Source of the DNA: Bacteroidota bacterium
GTDB lineage: Bacteria; Bacteroidota; Bacteroidia; Chitinophagales; Chitinophagaceae
Assembly: GCA_018268105.1 (NCBI GenBank)
Contig: JAFDXG010000143.1
Location: 1 to 64,000 of the forward strand
DNA: 64,000 nucleotides
Direction of reading: 5' to 3'
Part shown: positions 25,241 through 33,571 of the stretch, piece by piece
Position numbering within the stretch: the first letter of the stretch is position 1
How the letters are laid out: the number at the start of each line of letters is the position of its first letter
Translations under genes and position numbers: made by a program
The notes under the pieces: generated by a model
What the model saw: the letters and a program-made list of their open reading frames with translations, nothing else
Databases searched by the model: none
What the model was told of the DNA's origin: nothing

Positions 25241-27748
25241 ATGAGCAATGACCAACATTCAGGCCAGGGAACCGGAGTGCAGGGACAATATAAATCCTGG
25301 TTTCTTGATTATGCCTCTTATGTAATTCTGGAACGTGCCGTGCCGGCAGTAGAGGATGGATTAAAGCCTGTGCAACGGCGTATCCTTCATGCCATGAAGG
25401 AAATGGACGACGGACGGTTTAATAAAGTGGCCAATATTATCGGGCAATCCATGCAGTACCATCCTCATGGAGATGCATCTATTGGCGATGCGCTGGTAAA
25501 TTTGGGACAGAAAGATTTGCTGATAGACACCCAGGGCAATTGGGGCGATGTACGCACCGGAGATGATGCTGCAGCTTCGAGATACATTGAGGCAAGACTG
25601 AGCAAGTTTGCCCTGGAAATAGCATTTAATGCAAAAACAACTACCTGGCAACTCAGTTATGACGGTAGAAAAAATGAACCCGTAACCCTTCCCGTAAAAT
25701 TTCCGTTGTTGCTGGCGCAGGGGGCAGAAGGCATTGCTGTGGGACTTGCTACCAAAATACTCCCTCACAACTTTTGTGAACTTATAGATGCCTCCATTAA
25801 ATATCTGCGTGGTAAAAAATTTGAACTGTATCCCGACTTTCAGACGAGCGGCATGATAGATGTGACCAACTATAATGAAGGAAAGCGCGGTGGTAAAGTA
25901 AGGGTGCGGGCACATATAGAGGAACTGGATAAAAAAACATTAGTTATACGTGATGTACCCTATGGCGTTACTACCACATCTCTAATGGATTCTATCGTAA
26001 AAGCTAATGATCAGGGAAAGATCAAAATTAAAAAAGTAACGGACAATACGGCTGCAGAGGTAGAAATACAGGTAGACCTGGCGCCGGGTATTTCTACAGA
26101 TATCACTATTGACGCCCTCTATGCTTTTACCGATTGTGAAATCAGCATTTCCCCCAATGCCTGTGTAATTGCAGAAGATAAGCCGAAGTTTATGTCAGTG
26201 CATGAACTGTTGCGTACTTCTGCCGATTATACCAAAGACCTGCTGCGCCAGGAACTTGAAATCAAGCTTGGAGAGCTGCAGGAAAAATGGCATTATACTT
26301 CGCTTGAGAAAATATTCTTCGAAGAAAAGATATATAAGGAACTGGAGAAAAAACATGAGTCCTGGGAGAAGGTGCTGGAAGCTATTGATAAGGCATTTAA
26401 TCCTTTTAAGAAACAATTAAAACGGGATATTACCAAAGAAGATATAATTAAACTCACGGAGAAGCCTGTACGCCGCATTTACCGGCTTGATATTGATGAA
26501 CTGAACGAGCAGATCAAAGGAATAGAGAAAGAGATAAAGCAGGTAAAATACGACCTTGCCAATCTGGTGGATTATACGGTGGCCTATTATGAAAACCTGC
26601 TCAAAAAATACGGTAAAGAAAGAGGACGCAAAACAGAAATAAAATTATTTGAAGCCATACAGGCAAAGCAGGTAGCCATTGCCAATGCTAAATTGTATGT
26701 AAACCGGGCGGAAGGATTTGTTGGCACCGGGTTGAAGAAAGATGAATTTGTGGAAGACTGCTCCGACCTTGATGATGTTATTGCTTTTACCCGGGCGGGT
26801 AAGATGAAAGTGGTGAAAGTGGCCGATAAGGTATTTATTGGAAAAGATATACTGCATGTAGCGGTATTTAAGAAAACGGATGACCGCACTACCTACAATA
26901 TGATATATGTAGACGGTAAATCCGGTGTTACTTACGCCAAGCGATTCAACGTTACCGGTGTTACCCGCGATAAGGAATATGATCTTACAAAAGGCTCAGA
27001 AAAAAGTAAAGTGCATTATTTCTCCGTAAATCCTAATGGTGAAGCGGAAGTGGTGAAAGTGATACTAAGCCCCAATTCATCGGCAAGAAATAAAGAGCTG
27101 GAATTTTATTTTGAGGAAATGGAAATTAAGGGGCGTAGCAGTATGGGCAACCAGGTAACTAAATACCCGGTAAAGTCGGTGAAGTTTAAAGAAGCCGGAC
27201 GATCTACGCTCAGTGGTGTGAAGCTATGGTTTGATACTACTTTTGGAAGGCTCAATACCGAAGAAAAGGGAAACTATCTTGGCAGCTTTGACCCCGCGGA
27301 AGATAAACTGCTGGTGATATACAGTGACGGGAATTATGAAATAACGGATACTGAACTTACTCAGCGTTTTGATAGCGACAAAGTAATGCTGATTGAAAAA
27401 TTCAATCCTGAAAAAATAATCAGTGCAGTGTACCTGGATAAAGAAAAATTGCAGTACAACATCAAGCGGTTTAAGATAGAAACTACTACGCTGCGCAATA
27501 AGTTTTTATTTATTAAGGAAGGAGAAGGAAATCAATTAGAGACAGTAACCACGGATACTGAACCTATTTTGGCCATTCAGAGCGGAAGAGGCGCCCAGGT
27601 AAGAAAGGCGAAAATTAAAGTAACTAAAATGGTAGAGGTAATGGGCTGGAAGGCTGTAGGGGCAAAACTTGCAGACTATTCGAAAAGCACTGAAATGGAA
27701 TGGGAGAAACGCAAAAGCGATGGTGATAATCAGCCGGAGTTGTTTTGA
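25241..27748 (+). CDS. parC: DNA topoisomerase IV subunit A
   Basis: The 835-residue breakage-reunion subunit carries the signature GLKPVQRRILHAMKEMDDGR, the HPHGDASIGDALVNLGQ stretch and the active-site Tyr in ASRYIEARLSKFA. A coiled-coil region (around 430-520) and a C-terminal beta-propeller-like part (about 540-800, repeats with ITRAGKMKVV-like strands) follow. Together with parE it decatenates replicated chromosomes. It starts 2 bp after the DUF1835 gene. An unusual heptamer tract follows the stop. Confidence 0.93.
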   Translation: MSNDQHSGQGTGVQGQYKSWFLDYASYVILERAVPAVEDGLKPVQRRILHAMKEMDDGRFNKVANIIGQSMQYHPHGDASIGDALVNLGQKDLLIDTQGNWGDVRTGDDAAASRYIEARLSKFALEIAFNAKTTTWQLSYDGRKNEPVTLPVKFPLLLAQGAEGIAVGLATKILPHNFCELIDASIKYLRGKKFELYPDFQTSGMIDVTNYNEGKRGGKVRVRAHIEELDKKTLVIRDVPYGVTTTSLMDSIVKANDQGKIKIKKVTDNTAAEVEIQVDLAPGISTDITIDALYAFTDCEISISPNACVIAEDKPKFMSVHELLRTSADYTKDLLRQELEIKLGELQEKWHYTSLEKIFFEEKIYKELEKKHESWEKVLEAIDKAFNPFKKQLKRDITKEDIIKLTEKPVRRIYRLDIDELNEQIKGIEKEIKQVKYDLANLVDYTVAYYENLLKKYGKERGRKTEIKLFEAIQAKQVAIANAKLYVNRAEGFVGTGLKKDEFVEDCSDLDDVIAFTRAGKMKVVKVADKVFIGKDILHVAVFKKTDDRTTYNMIYVDGKSGVTYAKRFNVTGVTRDKEYDLTKGSEKSKVHYFSVNPNGEAEVVKVILSPNSSARNKELEFYFEEMEIKGRSSMGNQVTKYPVKSVKFKEAGRSTLSGVKLWFDTTFGRLNTEEKGNYLGSFDPAEDKLLVIYSDGNYEITDTELTQRFDSDKVMLIEKFNPEKIISAVYLDKEKLQYNIKRFKIETTTLRNKFLFIKEGEGNQLETVTTDTEPILAIQSGRGAQVRKAKIKVTKMVEVMGWKAVGAKLADYSKSTEMEWEKRKSDGDNQPELF

Positions 27749-27749
27749 T

Positions 27750-27850
27750 TTGAGGTTTTGGGTTTCAGGTTTCAGGTTTCAAGTTTAGGGTTTGGAGTTT
27801 GGGGTTTTGGGTTTGACGTTTGACTGCCCTCGATTCAGGTTTCACAATTC
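27750..27850. repeat. Degenerate GGTTTCA / GGGTTTT heptamer tract
   Basis: After the parC stop, roughly 75 bp consist of units such as GGTTTTG, GGTTTCA and GGTTTCAAGTTTAGGGTTTGG, then AGTTTGGGGTTTTGGG. The same unit types, in better order, occur at 43462-43575. Confidence 0.75.
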
Positions 27851-27882
27851 GCTTTTGACAAACAATAAATAAAATAAAAGCC

Positions 27883-28695
27883 ATGACCAGGATTACTGAA
27901 CAACCCTCACTGTTCCGGCATCTCGAAAAGATGACAGTAGAAGAACTGACTGCCAATATTAATAATGAAGATAAAAAAGTGGCAATCGCTATTGAGAAGG
28001 CTTTGCCGCAACTTAATATTCTAATTAAAACCATTGTAGAGAAACTGAAAAGCGGGGGCAGGATGTTTTATCTTGGCGCCGGTAGTGGAGGGAGATTATC
28101 GGTACTTGATGTGATAGAACTTCCCACTACTTATGGCATTGAGAAAGGGCTGGTGAATGTGATCCTTGCAGGTGGTCTTGAACATCTTATTGAAGCTCCC
28201 GAAGAAAAAGAGGATGATACCGAAGCGGGATGGAATGCTTTGCTGGAGTATAAAATTTCCTCTAAAGATATTGTTATAGGTATTTCTGCAAGCGGCACCA
28301 CTCCTTTTGTGCTTGCAGCTCTAAAAAAGTGCAGTGAAAATAATATCACTGCAGGCTGTATTGTAAGCAATCCCGGCTCTCCGATAGCTGCAGTAACTGC
28401 AATTCCTGTAGAAGTAATTACCGGTCCCGAATTTGTTACAGGGAGCACCCGCATGAAATGCGGAACCGCCCAGAAAATGATATTTGATATGATCAGCACC
28501 AGTACAATGATACAGCTTGGAAGGGTGGAAGATAACAGCATGGTGAATGTGCTCCTGATCAACGATAAGATCACCGACCGCGCAGTAAAAATATTAATGA
28601 ATAAAGCCGGTATAGCCAACTACGATGAAGCGAAAAATATTTTACTTAAAAATGGTAGTGTGAAGAAAGCAATGGATGCATTGGGTAGTAAATAG
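27883..28695 (+). CDS. murQ: N-acetylmuramic acid 6-phosphate etherase
   Basis: MurQ cleaves the lactyl ether of MurNAc-6-P to GlcNAc-6-P and D-lactate in cell-wall recycling. The 270-residue SIS-domain protein has FYLGAGSGGRLSVLDVIELPTTYG, the Glu-rich EAPEEKEDDTEAGW stretch, GISASGTTPFVLAALK and the C-terminal FVTGSTRMKCGTAQKMIFDMISTSTMI signature. It is slightly shorter than E. coli MurQ but complete. It lies 134 bp after parC, separated by the heptamer tract. No murP/anmK neighbour is present. Confidence 0.92.
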   Translation: MTRITEQPSLFRHLEKMTVEELTANINNEDKKVAIAIEKALPQLNILIKTIVEKLKSGGRMFYLGAGSGGRLSVLDVIELPTTYGIEKGLVNVILAGGLEHLIEAPEEKEDDTEAGWNALLEYKISSKDIVIGISASGTTPFVLAALKKCSENNITAGCIVSNPGSPIAAVTAIPVEVITGPEFVTGSTRMKCGTAQKMIFDMISTSTMIQLGRVEDNSMVNVLLINDKITDRAVKILMNKAGIANYDEAKNILLKNGSVKKAMDALGSK

Positions 28696-28913
28696 ACGGG
28701 AGATATAGAATAATATTTTTTGGATACCAGCTTCAGTTTTTCATGGCATCTTCGTTGCGTCGCAATCCTTTCATCTGTAAAATGAAATCAATCATTTATT
28801 CATTCGGGGCATATTGTTTTTTTTATACCTTTATAGAGATTTTTGAGAGTGGATGAGTTATACCGTTGTGCCGGACAAACAGGGTTGTTTGTTTTGGCGG
28901 CAAAACAATTATC

Positions 28914-29240
28914 ATGATCATTTCCTTAACGCAACCATATTCCAACGAAAAACTTCAGGCGCAACAGGCGCTCTACAGTGTTATAGACCCCGAGCTCCTG
29001 GTGAATGTAATAGACCTCGGACTGATATATGAAATAACTTTCGGAGAAGAGGATACTATCGTAGTAACAATGACGCTTACTACATCCTTTTGCCCAATGG
29101 GCGAAGCAATTACCAATAATGTCCGTACCACTTTGGAACAAACTTTTCCCGGGAAAAAAGTAGAAATTAATCTAACCTTTGACCCACCATGGAGTTTTGA
29201 AAGGATCACTGAAGAAGGCAAAGCTCTATTAGGCGCTTAG
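28914..29240 (+). CDS. SufT-like/MIP18-family (DUF59) iron-sulfur assembly protein
   Basis: The roughly 108-residue DUF59 protein has the family core LYSVIDPELLVNVIDLGLIYEI, VTMTLTTSFCPMGEAI (with the conserved Cys) and FDPPWSFERITEEGKALLG. Members take part in Fe-S cluster maturation. ATG at 28914 is chosen over an in-frame TTG at 28866 that would add a poor leader. No suf genes are adjacent. The cbb3 oxidase genes follow after a 172 bp gap. Confidence 0.85.
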   Translation: MIISLTQPYSNEKLQAQQALYSVIDPELLVNVIDLGLIYEITFGEEDTIVVTMTLTTSFCPMGEAITNNVRTTLEQTFPGKKVEINLTFDPPWSFERITEEGKALLGA

Positions 29241-29328
29241 TAAATGTTGTTGCTTTTAAATTAAAGTAAACCGTCATAAAAGATATTTGTATCTTTTATT
29301 AATTTGAAAATCCTTAGTTTTGCTAAGC

Positions 29329-29344
29329 TGTCATTAAAATGACA
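29329..29344. promoter_or_regulatory. FNR/CRP-like palindrome upstream of ccoN
   Basis: TGTCATT-AA-AATGACA is a perfect 7+2+7 inverted repeat, equivalently TGTCA-N6-TGACA, the geometry of Crp/Fnr-family sites. It is 69 bp upstream of the ATG of the cbb3 oxidase gene, a system commonly under oxygen control by such regulators. Binding is inferred. Confidence 0.5.
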
Positions 29345-29412
29345 ATCTTAGTTTCATTAGCCGACAACACTCCATTTTTTGTTTCGAAGGATAAAGTATT
29401 TATATCTTAAAT

Positions 29413-31572
29413 ATGAAATCGTTTAAATTTTCAACCGCCAGGTTCCTGATGGCTATTACAGGTTTGTTCTATGTTATTACTGTGCAGGCACAAAATATGA
29501 AGCCCTCTGAGTTTTCTTTTAGCTCTACAAGCACCGGAATATGCTTCATATTCATAGTAGCTTTTATATTGCTTGCAGCAACGTTTACACTTAAAAATAA
29601 AGTAGCAAACCTGAGAAAGGAATCTAAAAGAAAAAATGCGGAGGAACAGGCGGAGATTCTCAAAGAGCAAACATTGCGACTGAACAGTGTACAGATTGAA
29701 AGATTACTCCGGTATAGAAGCAAAACAAAATCCAGCGGTATGCTCCCGGCTTTTTTGTTAATGGTAGTATTTACTTTATTGACGTTCGGCTCTGTAAATG
29801 CACAAACTCCTCAGGGTCCGGGAAATGGATCTCTGCTGAGTGAAAGTGGTGTTATTATAACTATTGTGCTGGTACTGATACCTATACTGGCCGGACTGGT
29901 GCTATTGATTGTAAAAATCAGGAATGCATTGAACCAGCAGAAAAACCGGTTGCACCAGGAGGAAGCATCAAAGCTTGCAAAATATCTTCAGGGCCTACCT
30001 GATGATGAAGTAGATACAATTTTAAAGAAAAGAAAGACTGCGCTGGAATATTCTCTTACTCATCATGAGTTGTCGGGCACAGAACCTGCTGAAGATACTA
30101 AAGGGATGTTGAGTATAAACCAGGCGACAGGGTATCCGATTGTAGCGATAAAAAAGAAAGCGCTTCCGCGTCCTAATATTGATCCCTCATTGTCGAAACT
30201 TGTACTTTGGTACCTGGTGTGTGCCACCCTATGGCTTTTGTTTGGAACTACTGTGGGCGAATATGTAGGAATAAAATTTGTTGCACCCGATGCAGACCAC
30301 TTAAGCTGGCTGAGTTTTGGAAGGCTGCGTCCCGTACATACCAATTCGGTATTCTGGGGTTGGGCTTCTTTGGGTATGCTCGGGCTGGGATATTATATAG
30401 TTCCCCGTGTGAGCAACACAAAATTGTTTAGCATAAAATTGGGCTGGTATGCCCTTTACCTGATCAACGCTTCTGTTATCATAGGTAGTTTGTGCCTGAT
30501 GGCAGGTATCAATAACGGTGGTGGTGAATATCGTGAATATATATGGCCGGTGATGTTGTTATTTGGTATAGGTCTTGCGCTTAGTCTTTATAACTATATT
30601 AAAACTATTGCAGCCCGCACTACAAGGGAAATTTATATATCCAACTGGTATATGGTTTCAGCAATCATCTTCACTATTGTTATTTCATTGGCTGCTTATA
30701 TACCTACCTGGCAAAATGGACTGGGCGAAACCATCATCCAGGGTTACTATATGCACCAGGGTGTTGGGATGTGGTTTATGTTGTTTACACTGGGAATTGT
30801 ATATTACTTTCTTCCACAGCAACTCAATAAACCTATTTACTCTTACAGCCTTGGTATACTGGCCTTCTGGACACAAATATTATTTTATACCCTTATCGGC
30901 AGCCACCATTTTGTATTCAGTTCAATACCCTGGTGGTTGCAAACCGTAGCTATTGTAGGCAGCATGGGTATGGCTATTCCGGTAATAGCGGGCACTACCA
31001 ATTTTCTGATGACATTTAAAGGTGCTTGGTATAAAGTCAGTGATAGTTATACGCTCCCTTTTTTCCTGGTAGGTATTATTTTCTATTTTACAGGATCCCT
31101 GCAGGGGACGGCAGAAGCATTTCGGTTTACGAATCTCGTATGGCATTTTACTGATTTTACTGTTGCACATTCACATCTTACGATGTATGGCATCATCTCC
31201 TTTTTTCTTTGGGCATGTATATATGCGGTAGTGCCAAGGCTCACTGGTAAGGAGGCGCCTCATATTACGGTGGGTACACATTTTTGGCTGGCATTAATAG
31301 GGTTAATGTTTTATTCCATACCACTAATGTATGGAGGCACTATGAAAGGGTTGCTGTGGATGAGCGGAAAGCCCTTTATGGATGGTGTGGTGGAAATGGC
31401 ACCTTACTGGTTGTGGCGCGCTATTGGCGGTAGCCTGATGTGGTTATCGCATTTGATCTTCGCTTATAACATGTATAAGATGATTGCAGAAAAAGAAGTG
31501 CCGGATGTCAGCGAAACCGCTATTCAGCAGTTGGAAAGAAATATGGGTTCTGCATCTGCCTCTATTGCTTAA
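29413..31572 (+). CDS. ccoN: cbb3-type cytochrome c oxidase subunit I with N-terminal extension
   Basis: This is the catalytic haem-copper subunit of a C-family oxygen reductase, in the inner membrane. The core starts near residue 257. It has candidate haem and copper ligands His309 (RPVHTN), His448 (YYMHQGVG), His498-499 (IGSHHF) and His586/588 (AHSHLT), plus a Tyr (492, in FYTLIGSHH) at the position of the cross-linked active-site Tyr; no nitric-oxide-reductase Glu pattern is seen. The first ~250 residues are extra. They show two successive units, each with a signal-like hydrophobic stretch ending in QAQ/NAQ, a transmembrane helix (about 43-60 and 147-167) and a charged coiled-coil (61-105 and 168-195). 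The CcoO/P gene follows after 18 bp. Confidence 0.9.
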   Translation: MKSFKFSTARFLMAITGLFYVITVQAQNMKPSEFSFSSTSTGICFIFIVAFILLAATFTLKNKVANLRKESKRKNAEEQAEILKEQTLRLNSVQIERLLRYRSKTKSSGMLPAFLLMVVFTLLTFGSVNAQTPQGPGNGSLLSESGVIITIVLVLIPILAGLVLLIVKIRNALNQQKNRLHQEEASKLAKYLQGLPDDEVDTILKKRKTALEYSLTHHELSGTEPAEDTKGMLSINQATGYPIVAIKKKALPRPNIDPSLSKLVLWYLVCATLWLLFGTTVGEYVGIKFVAPDADHLSWLSFGRLRPVHTNSVFWGWASLGMLGLGYYIVPRVSNTKLFSIKLGWYALYLINASVIIGSLCLMAGINNGGGEYREYIWPVMLLFGIGLALSLYNYIKTIAARTTREIYISNWYMVSAIIFTIVISLAAYIPTWQNGLGETIIQGYYMHQGVGMWFMLFTLGIVYYFLPQQLNKPIYSYSLGILAFWTQILFYTLIGSHHFVFSSIPWWLQTVAIVGSMGMAIPVIAGTTNFLMTFKGAWYKVSDSYTLPFFLVGIIFYFTGSLQGTAEAFRFTNLVWHFTDFTVAHSHLTMYGIISFFLWACIYAVVPRLTGKEAPHITVGTHFWLALIGLMFYSIPLMYGGTMKGLLWMSGKPFMDGVVEMAPYWLWRAIGGSLMWLSHLIFAYNMYKMIAEKEVPDVSETAIQQLERNMGSASASIA

Positions 31573-31590
31573 TACTATTTAATTGTAAAA

Positions 31591-32598
31591 ATGGAATTTT
31601 TTGATAATCATAAGAAACTTTTCGGGGCTGCCACTTTCATGTTTGTGGGGCTGACTATATTGGTGGCTATAATACCGGCGATACGTAATCAGAATAATAA
31701 CAGGCCATTACCTGATGCAAAACCTCTTAGCGCTGAGGAAACAAAAGGTAAAGCGATATTTATGGCCAATGGTTGTGTGGCATGTCATACCCAACAGGTG
31801 AGGAATGTAGATATGGATAAAGTGTGGGGAAGCCGCCCCAGTGTGGCGGCAGACTATGCCGGAGTGACCCGCACTGATTTTTGGCGCAATACAGCTACAC
31901 TTATGGGTACGGAACGTACAGGTCCCGATCTCACGAATATCGGAACCCGCCAGCCTTCTAAGGACTGGAACCTCGTGCACCTTTTTAATCCGCGCATCGT
32001 AGTAAAGGAATCGGTAATGCCGGCATATCCCTGGTTGTTTACCGTAAAGAAAAGCATTTCAAAAAATGATGTTGTAGTAAATGTGCCTGCTAAGTATTTG
32101 CCTGCACCCGGAGATACTATAGTAGCCACCCGGGAAGCATTAAATTTAATTGCTTATCTGCAATCACTCAAACAGGTTAAACTTCCTGATGGCACTCCAC
32201 CCCCAGGATTCTTATATAAACGCGAAGAACAAAAAGCAGCAGCAAATGCAACTAACGCCCTGCCCAACGGTCAGGAATTGTTTGTTGCCAATTGCCAGGC
32301 CTGCCATCAGTCCAGCGGTGAGGGTTTGCCGGGTGCTTTTCCGCCATTAAAGGGAAGCCCGATAGTGAATGGCAACGAAAACCTGGAACTTTATGTAGAT
32401 ATTATAATGAACGGGTATGATGCACGACCTGAATATGGAGCAATGGCTCCGGTAGGTACTAATGCAGGATTTACCGAAAATGAAGTGGCTGCTATTATGA
32501 ATTATGAAAGAACCAGTTGGGGTAATACCGGAAAAGAAGTTACACCGGAAGAAATAAAGAAGATTATGGATGTGCTGAAACAGAAGACAGCTAAATAG
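31591..32598 (+). CDS. Fused CcoO/CcoP-like dihaem cytochrome c subunit
   Basis: The 335-residue protein has one N-terminal transmembrane helix (about 11-30). A CcoO-like domain follows with haem site C62VAC65H66 (NGCVACHTQQVRN), the ERTGPDLTNIGTR motif and a probable axial Met at VMPAYPW. After a linker, a second class I cytochrome c domain has C235QAC238H239 (NCQACHQSSGEGLPGAFPPLKG). It thus joins the mono-haem subunit O and a CcoP-type haem domain in one chain. It is likely to pass electrons from soluble cytochrome to CcoN. It is 18 bp downstream of ccoN. Confidence 0.87.
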   Translation: MEFFDNHKKLFGAATFMFVGLTILVAIIPAIRNQNNNRPLPDAKPLSAEETKGKAIFMANGCVACHTQQVRNVDMDKVWGSRPSVAADYAGVTRTDFWRNTATLMGTERTGPDLTNIGTRQPSKDWNLVHLFNPRIVVKESVMPAYPWLFTVKKSISKNDVVVNVPAKYLPAPGDTIVATREALNLIAYLQSLKQVKLPDGTPPPGFLYKREEQKAAANATNALPNGQELFVANCQACHQSSGEGLPGAFPPLKGSPIVNGNENLELYVDIIMNGYDARPEYGAMAPVGTNAGFTENEVAAIMNYERTSWGNTGKEVTPEEIKKIMDVLKQKTAK

Positions 32599-32605
32599 GA
32601 GAGAG

Positions 32606-32700
32606 GGGCGAAGTGTGGTGAGCGTTGGGCTTTGAGCAATGAGTAGTGGGCAATAAGCAATGTACAACTTTAAGTGGTGAACGATAGACGATGGGGGAAA
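32606..32700. repeat. Degenerate GGGCTTTGAGC / GGGCAATAAGC intergenic repeat
   Basis: Units such as GGGCTTTGAGCAATGAG and GGGCAATAAGCAATG lie after the CcoO/P stop. They look like the reverse complement of units at 43584-43672 (AGCTCAAAGC, AAAGCCC). Confidence 0.45.
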
Positions 32701-32814
32701 GTAAAGGGTGATGACAATAACAATAGTAATTGATTATTCGCTATTCACTTCTTATCATTCGTCCATGAATCTCAGCATAGCTAACTAATCCTCGTCTCCA
32801 GATCATAAAAACAG

Positions 32815-33099
32815 ATGATTATGAAATTAAAATACATTGAAAAAAAGTTGCTTAGCTTAATGCTTCTGATAGGTGCGGTAGCGCCTGTAATTAGTTGCCC
32901 GGTATGCGAAAGGAACAAGAGTTCTGTACTAAGTGGTTTAACTCATGGTGTGGGCCCCGATAGCCGCTGGGATTACCTGATTGTATGGATAACAGTAGCC
33001 ATTGTTTTGCTCACCCTGTTTTTTTCTGTAAAATGGATGATACGTCCGGGAGAGAAATCCGGTACTCACATTAAAAGGATGATCCTAAATAATCAGTAA
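32815..33099 (+). CDS. Small membrane protein of the cbb3 oxidase locus
   Basis: The 94-residue protein has an N-terminal hydrophobic signal-like stretch (LLSLMLLIGAVAPVISC), a CPVC motif just after it (SCPVCERNKSS) and one transmembrane helix near residues 56-74 (YLIVWITVAIVLLTLFFSV). It is not a recognised CcoQ or CcoS. Its place between the dihaem subunit and the Ig-like protein (1 bp before it) makes it a candidate accessory subunit or assembly factor. ATG at 32815 or 32821 are both possible. Confidence 0.65.
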   Translation: MIMKLKYIEKKLLSLMLLIGAVAPVISCPVCERNKSSVLSGLTHGVGPDSRWDYLIVWITVAIVLLTLFFSVKWMIRPGEKSGTHIKRMILNNQ

Positions 33100-33100
33100 C

Positions 33101-33508
33101 ATGAGTGATAAAAGTACCATATTTATATTCATTGACGATGAAACAAAGCCTGTAGCACAAGTATTGTCGCCGGTAAGTTTTGAACTGGATACCCGTAAAC
33201 TTACTGATGGTGAACATACGCTAAAGATAGTGAGCAAAGATCCCACCGGCAAGGAGGGAATTCGTAAGATCCCTTTTGTAGTACGCAACGGGCCCGCTAT
33301 AGCGGTTGAAGGGATCAGCGAAAATGCCATCGTAGACGGCGTGCTGCCGCTTATGATCAATGCGTATGGGAAAGGTGATCAGAAATCATTCCTGATTGAA
33401 GGCAGCGAAACGCCCCAGAGTATTCCTGCATGGGTGTGGATACTGATAATAGGATTTGCCGGATGGGCAATGTATTATTTGTTCAGGTATTATGCTATGC
33501 CGGGATAA
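33101..33508 (+). CDS. Membrane-anchored Ig-like accessory protein of the oxidase locus
   Basis: The 135-residue protein has no N-terminal signal peptide. Residues ~1-85 look like a beta-sandwich (VLSPVSFELDTRKLTDGEHTLKIVSKDPTGKEG ... VVRNGPAIAVEG). One C-terminal transmembrane helix follows (WVWILIIGFAGWAMYYLFRYY, about 111-131). It starts 1 bp after the 94-residue gene. A structural or assembly role with the cbb3 oxidase is inferred from position only. Confidence 0.65.
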   Translation: MSDKSTIFIFIDDETKPVAQVLSPVSFELDTRKLTDGEHTLKIVSKDPTGKEGIRKIPFVVRNGPAIAVEGISENAIVDGVLPLMINAYGKGDQKSFLIEGSETPQSIPAWVWILIIGFAGWAMYYLFRYYAMPG

Positions 33509-33571
33509 AAGTATACCGGAAGCAATATTAAAAAGTCCAGCAAAAATTTACTATCTTTTTTAATTAGGGCT

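Noticed and set aside
25361..25915. 184-codon minus-strand frame inside parC
   Set aside because: Overlaps the conserved catalytic region of parC; no domain.
28753..28763. Short palindrome TTGCGTCGCAA upstream of the SufT-like gene
   Set aside because: Too short and unsupported by neighbouring signals to call a site.
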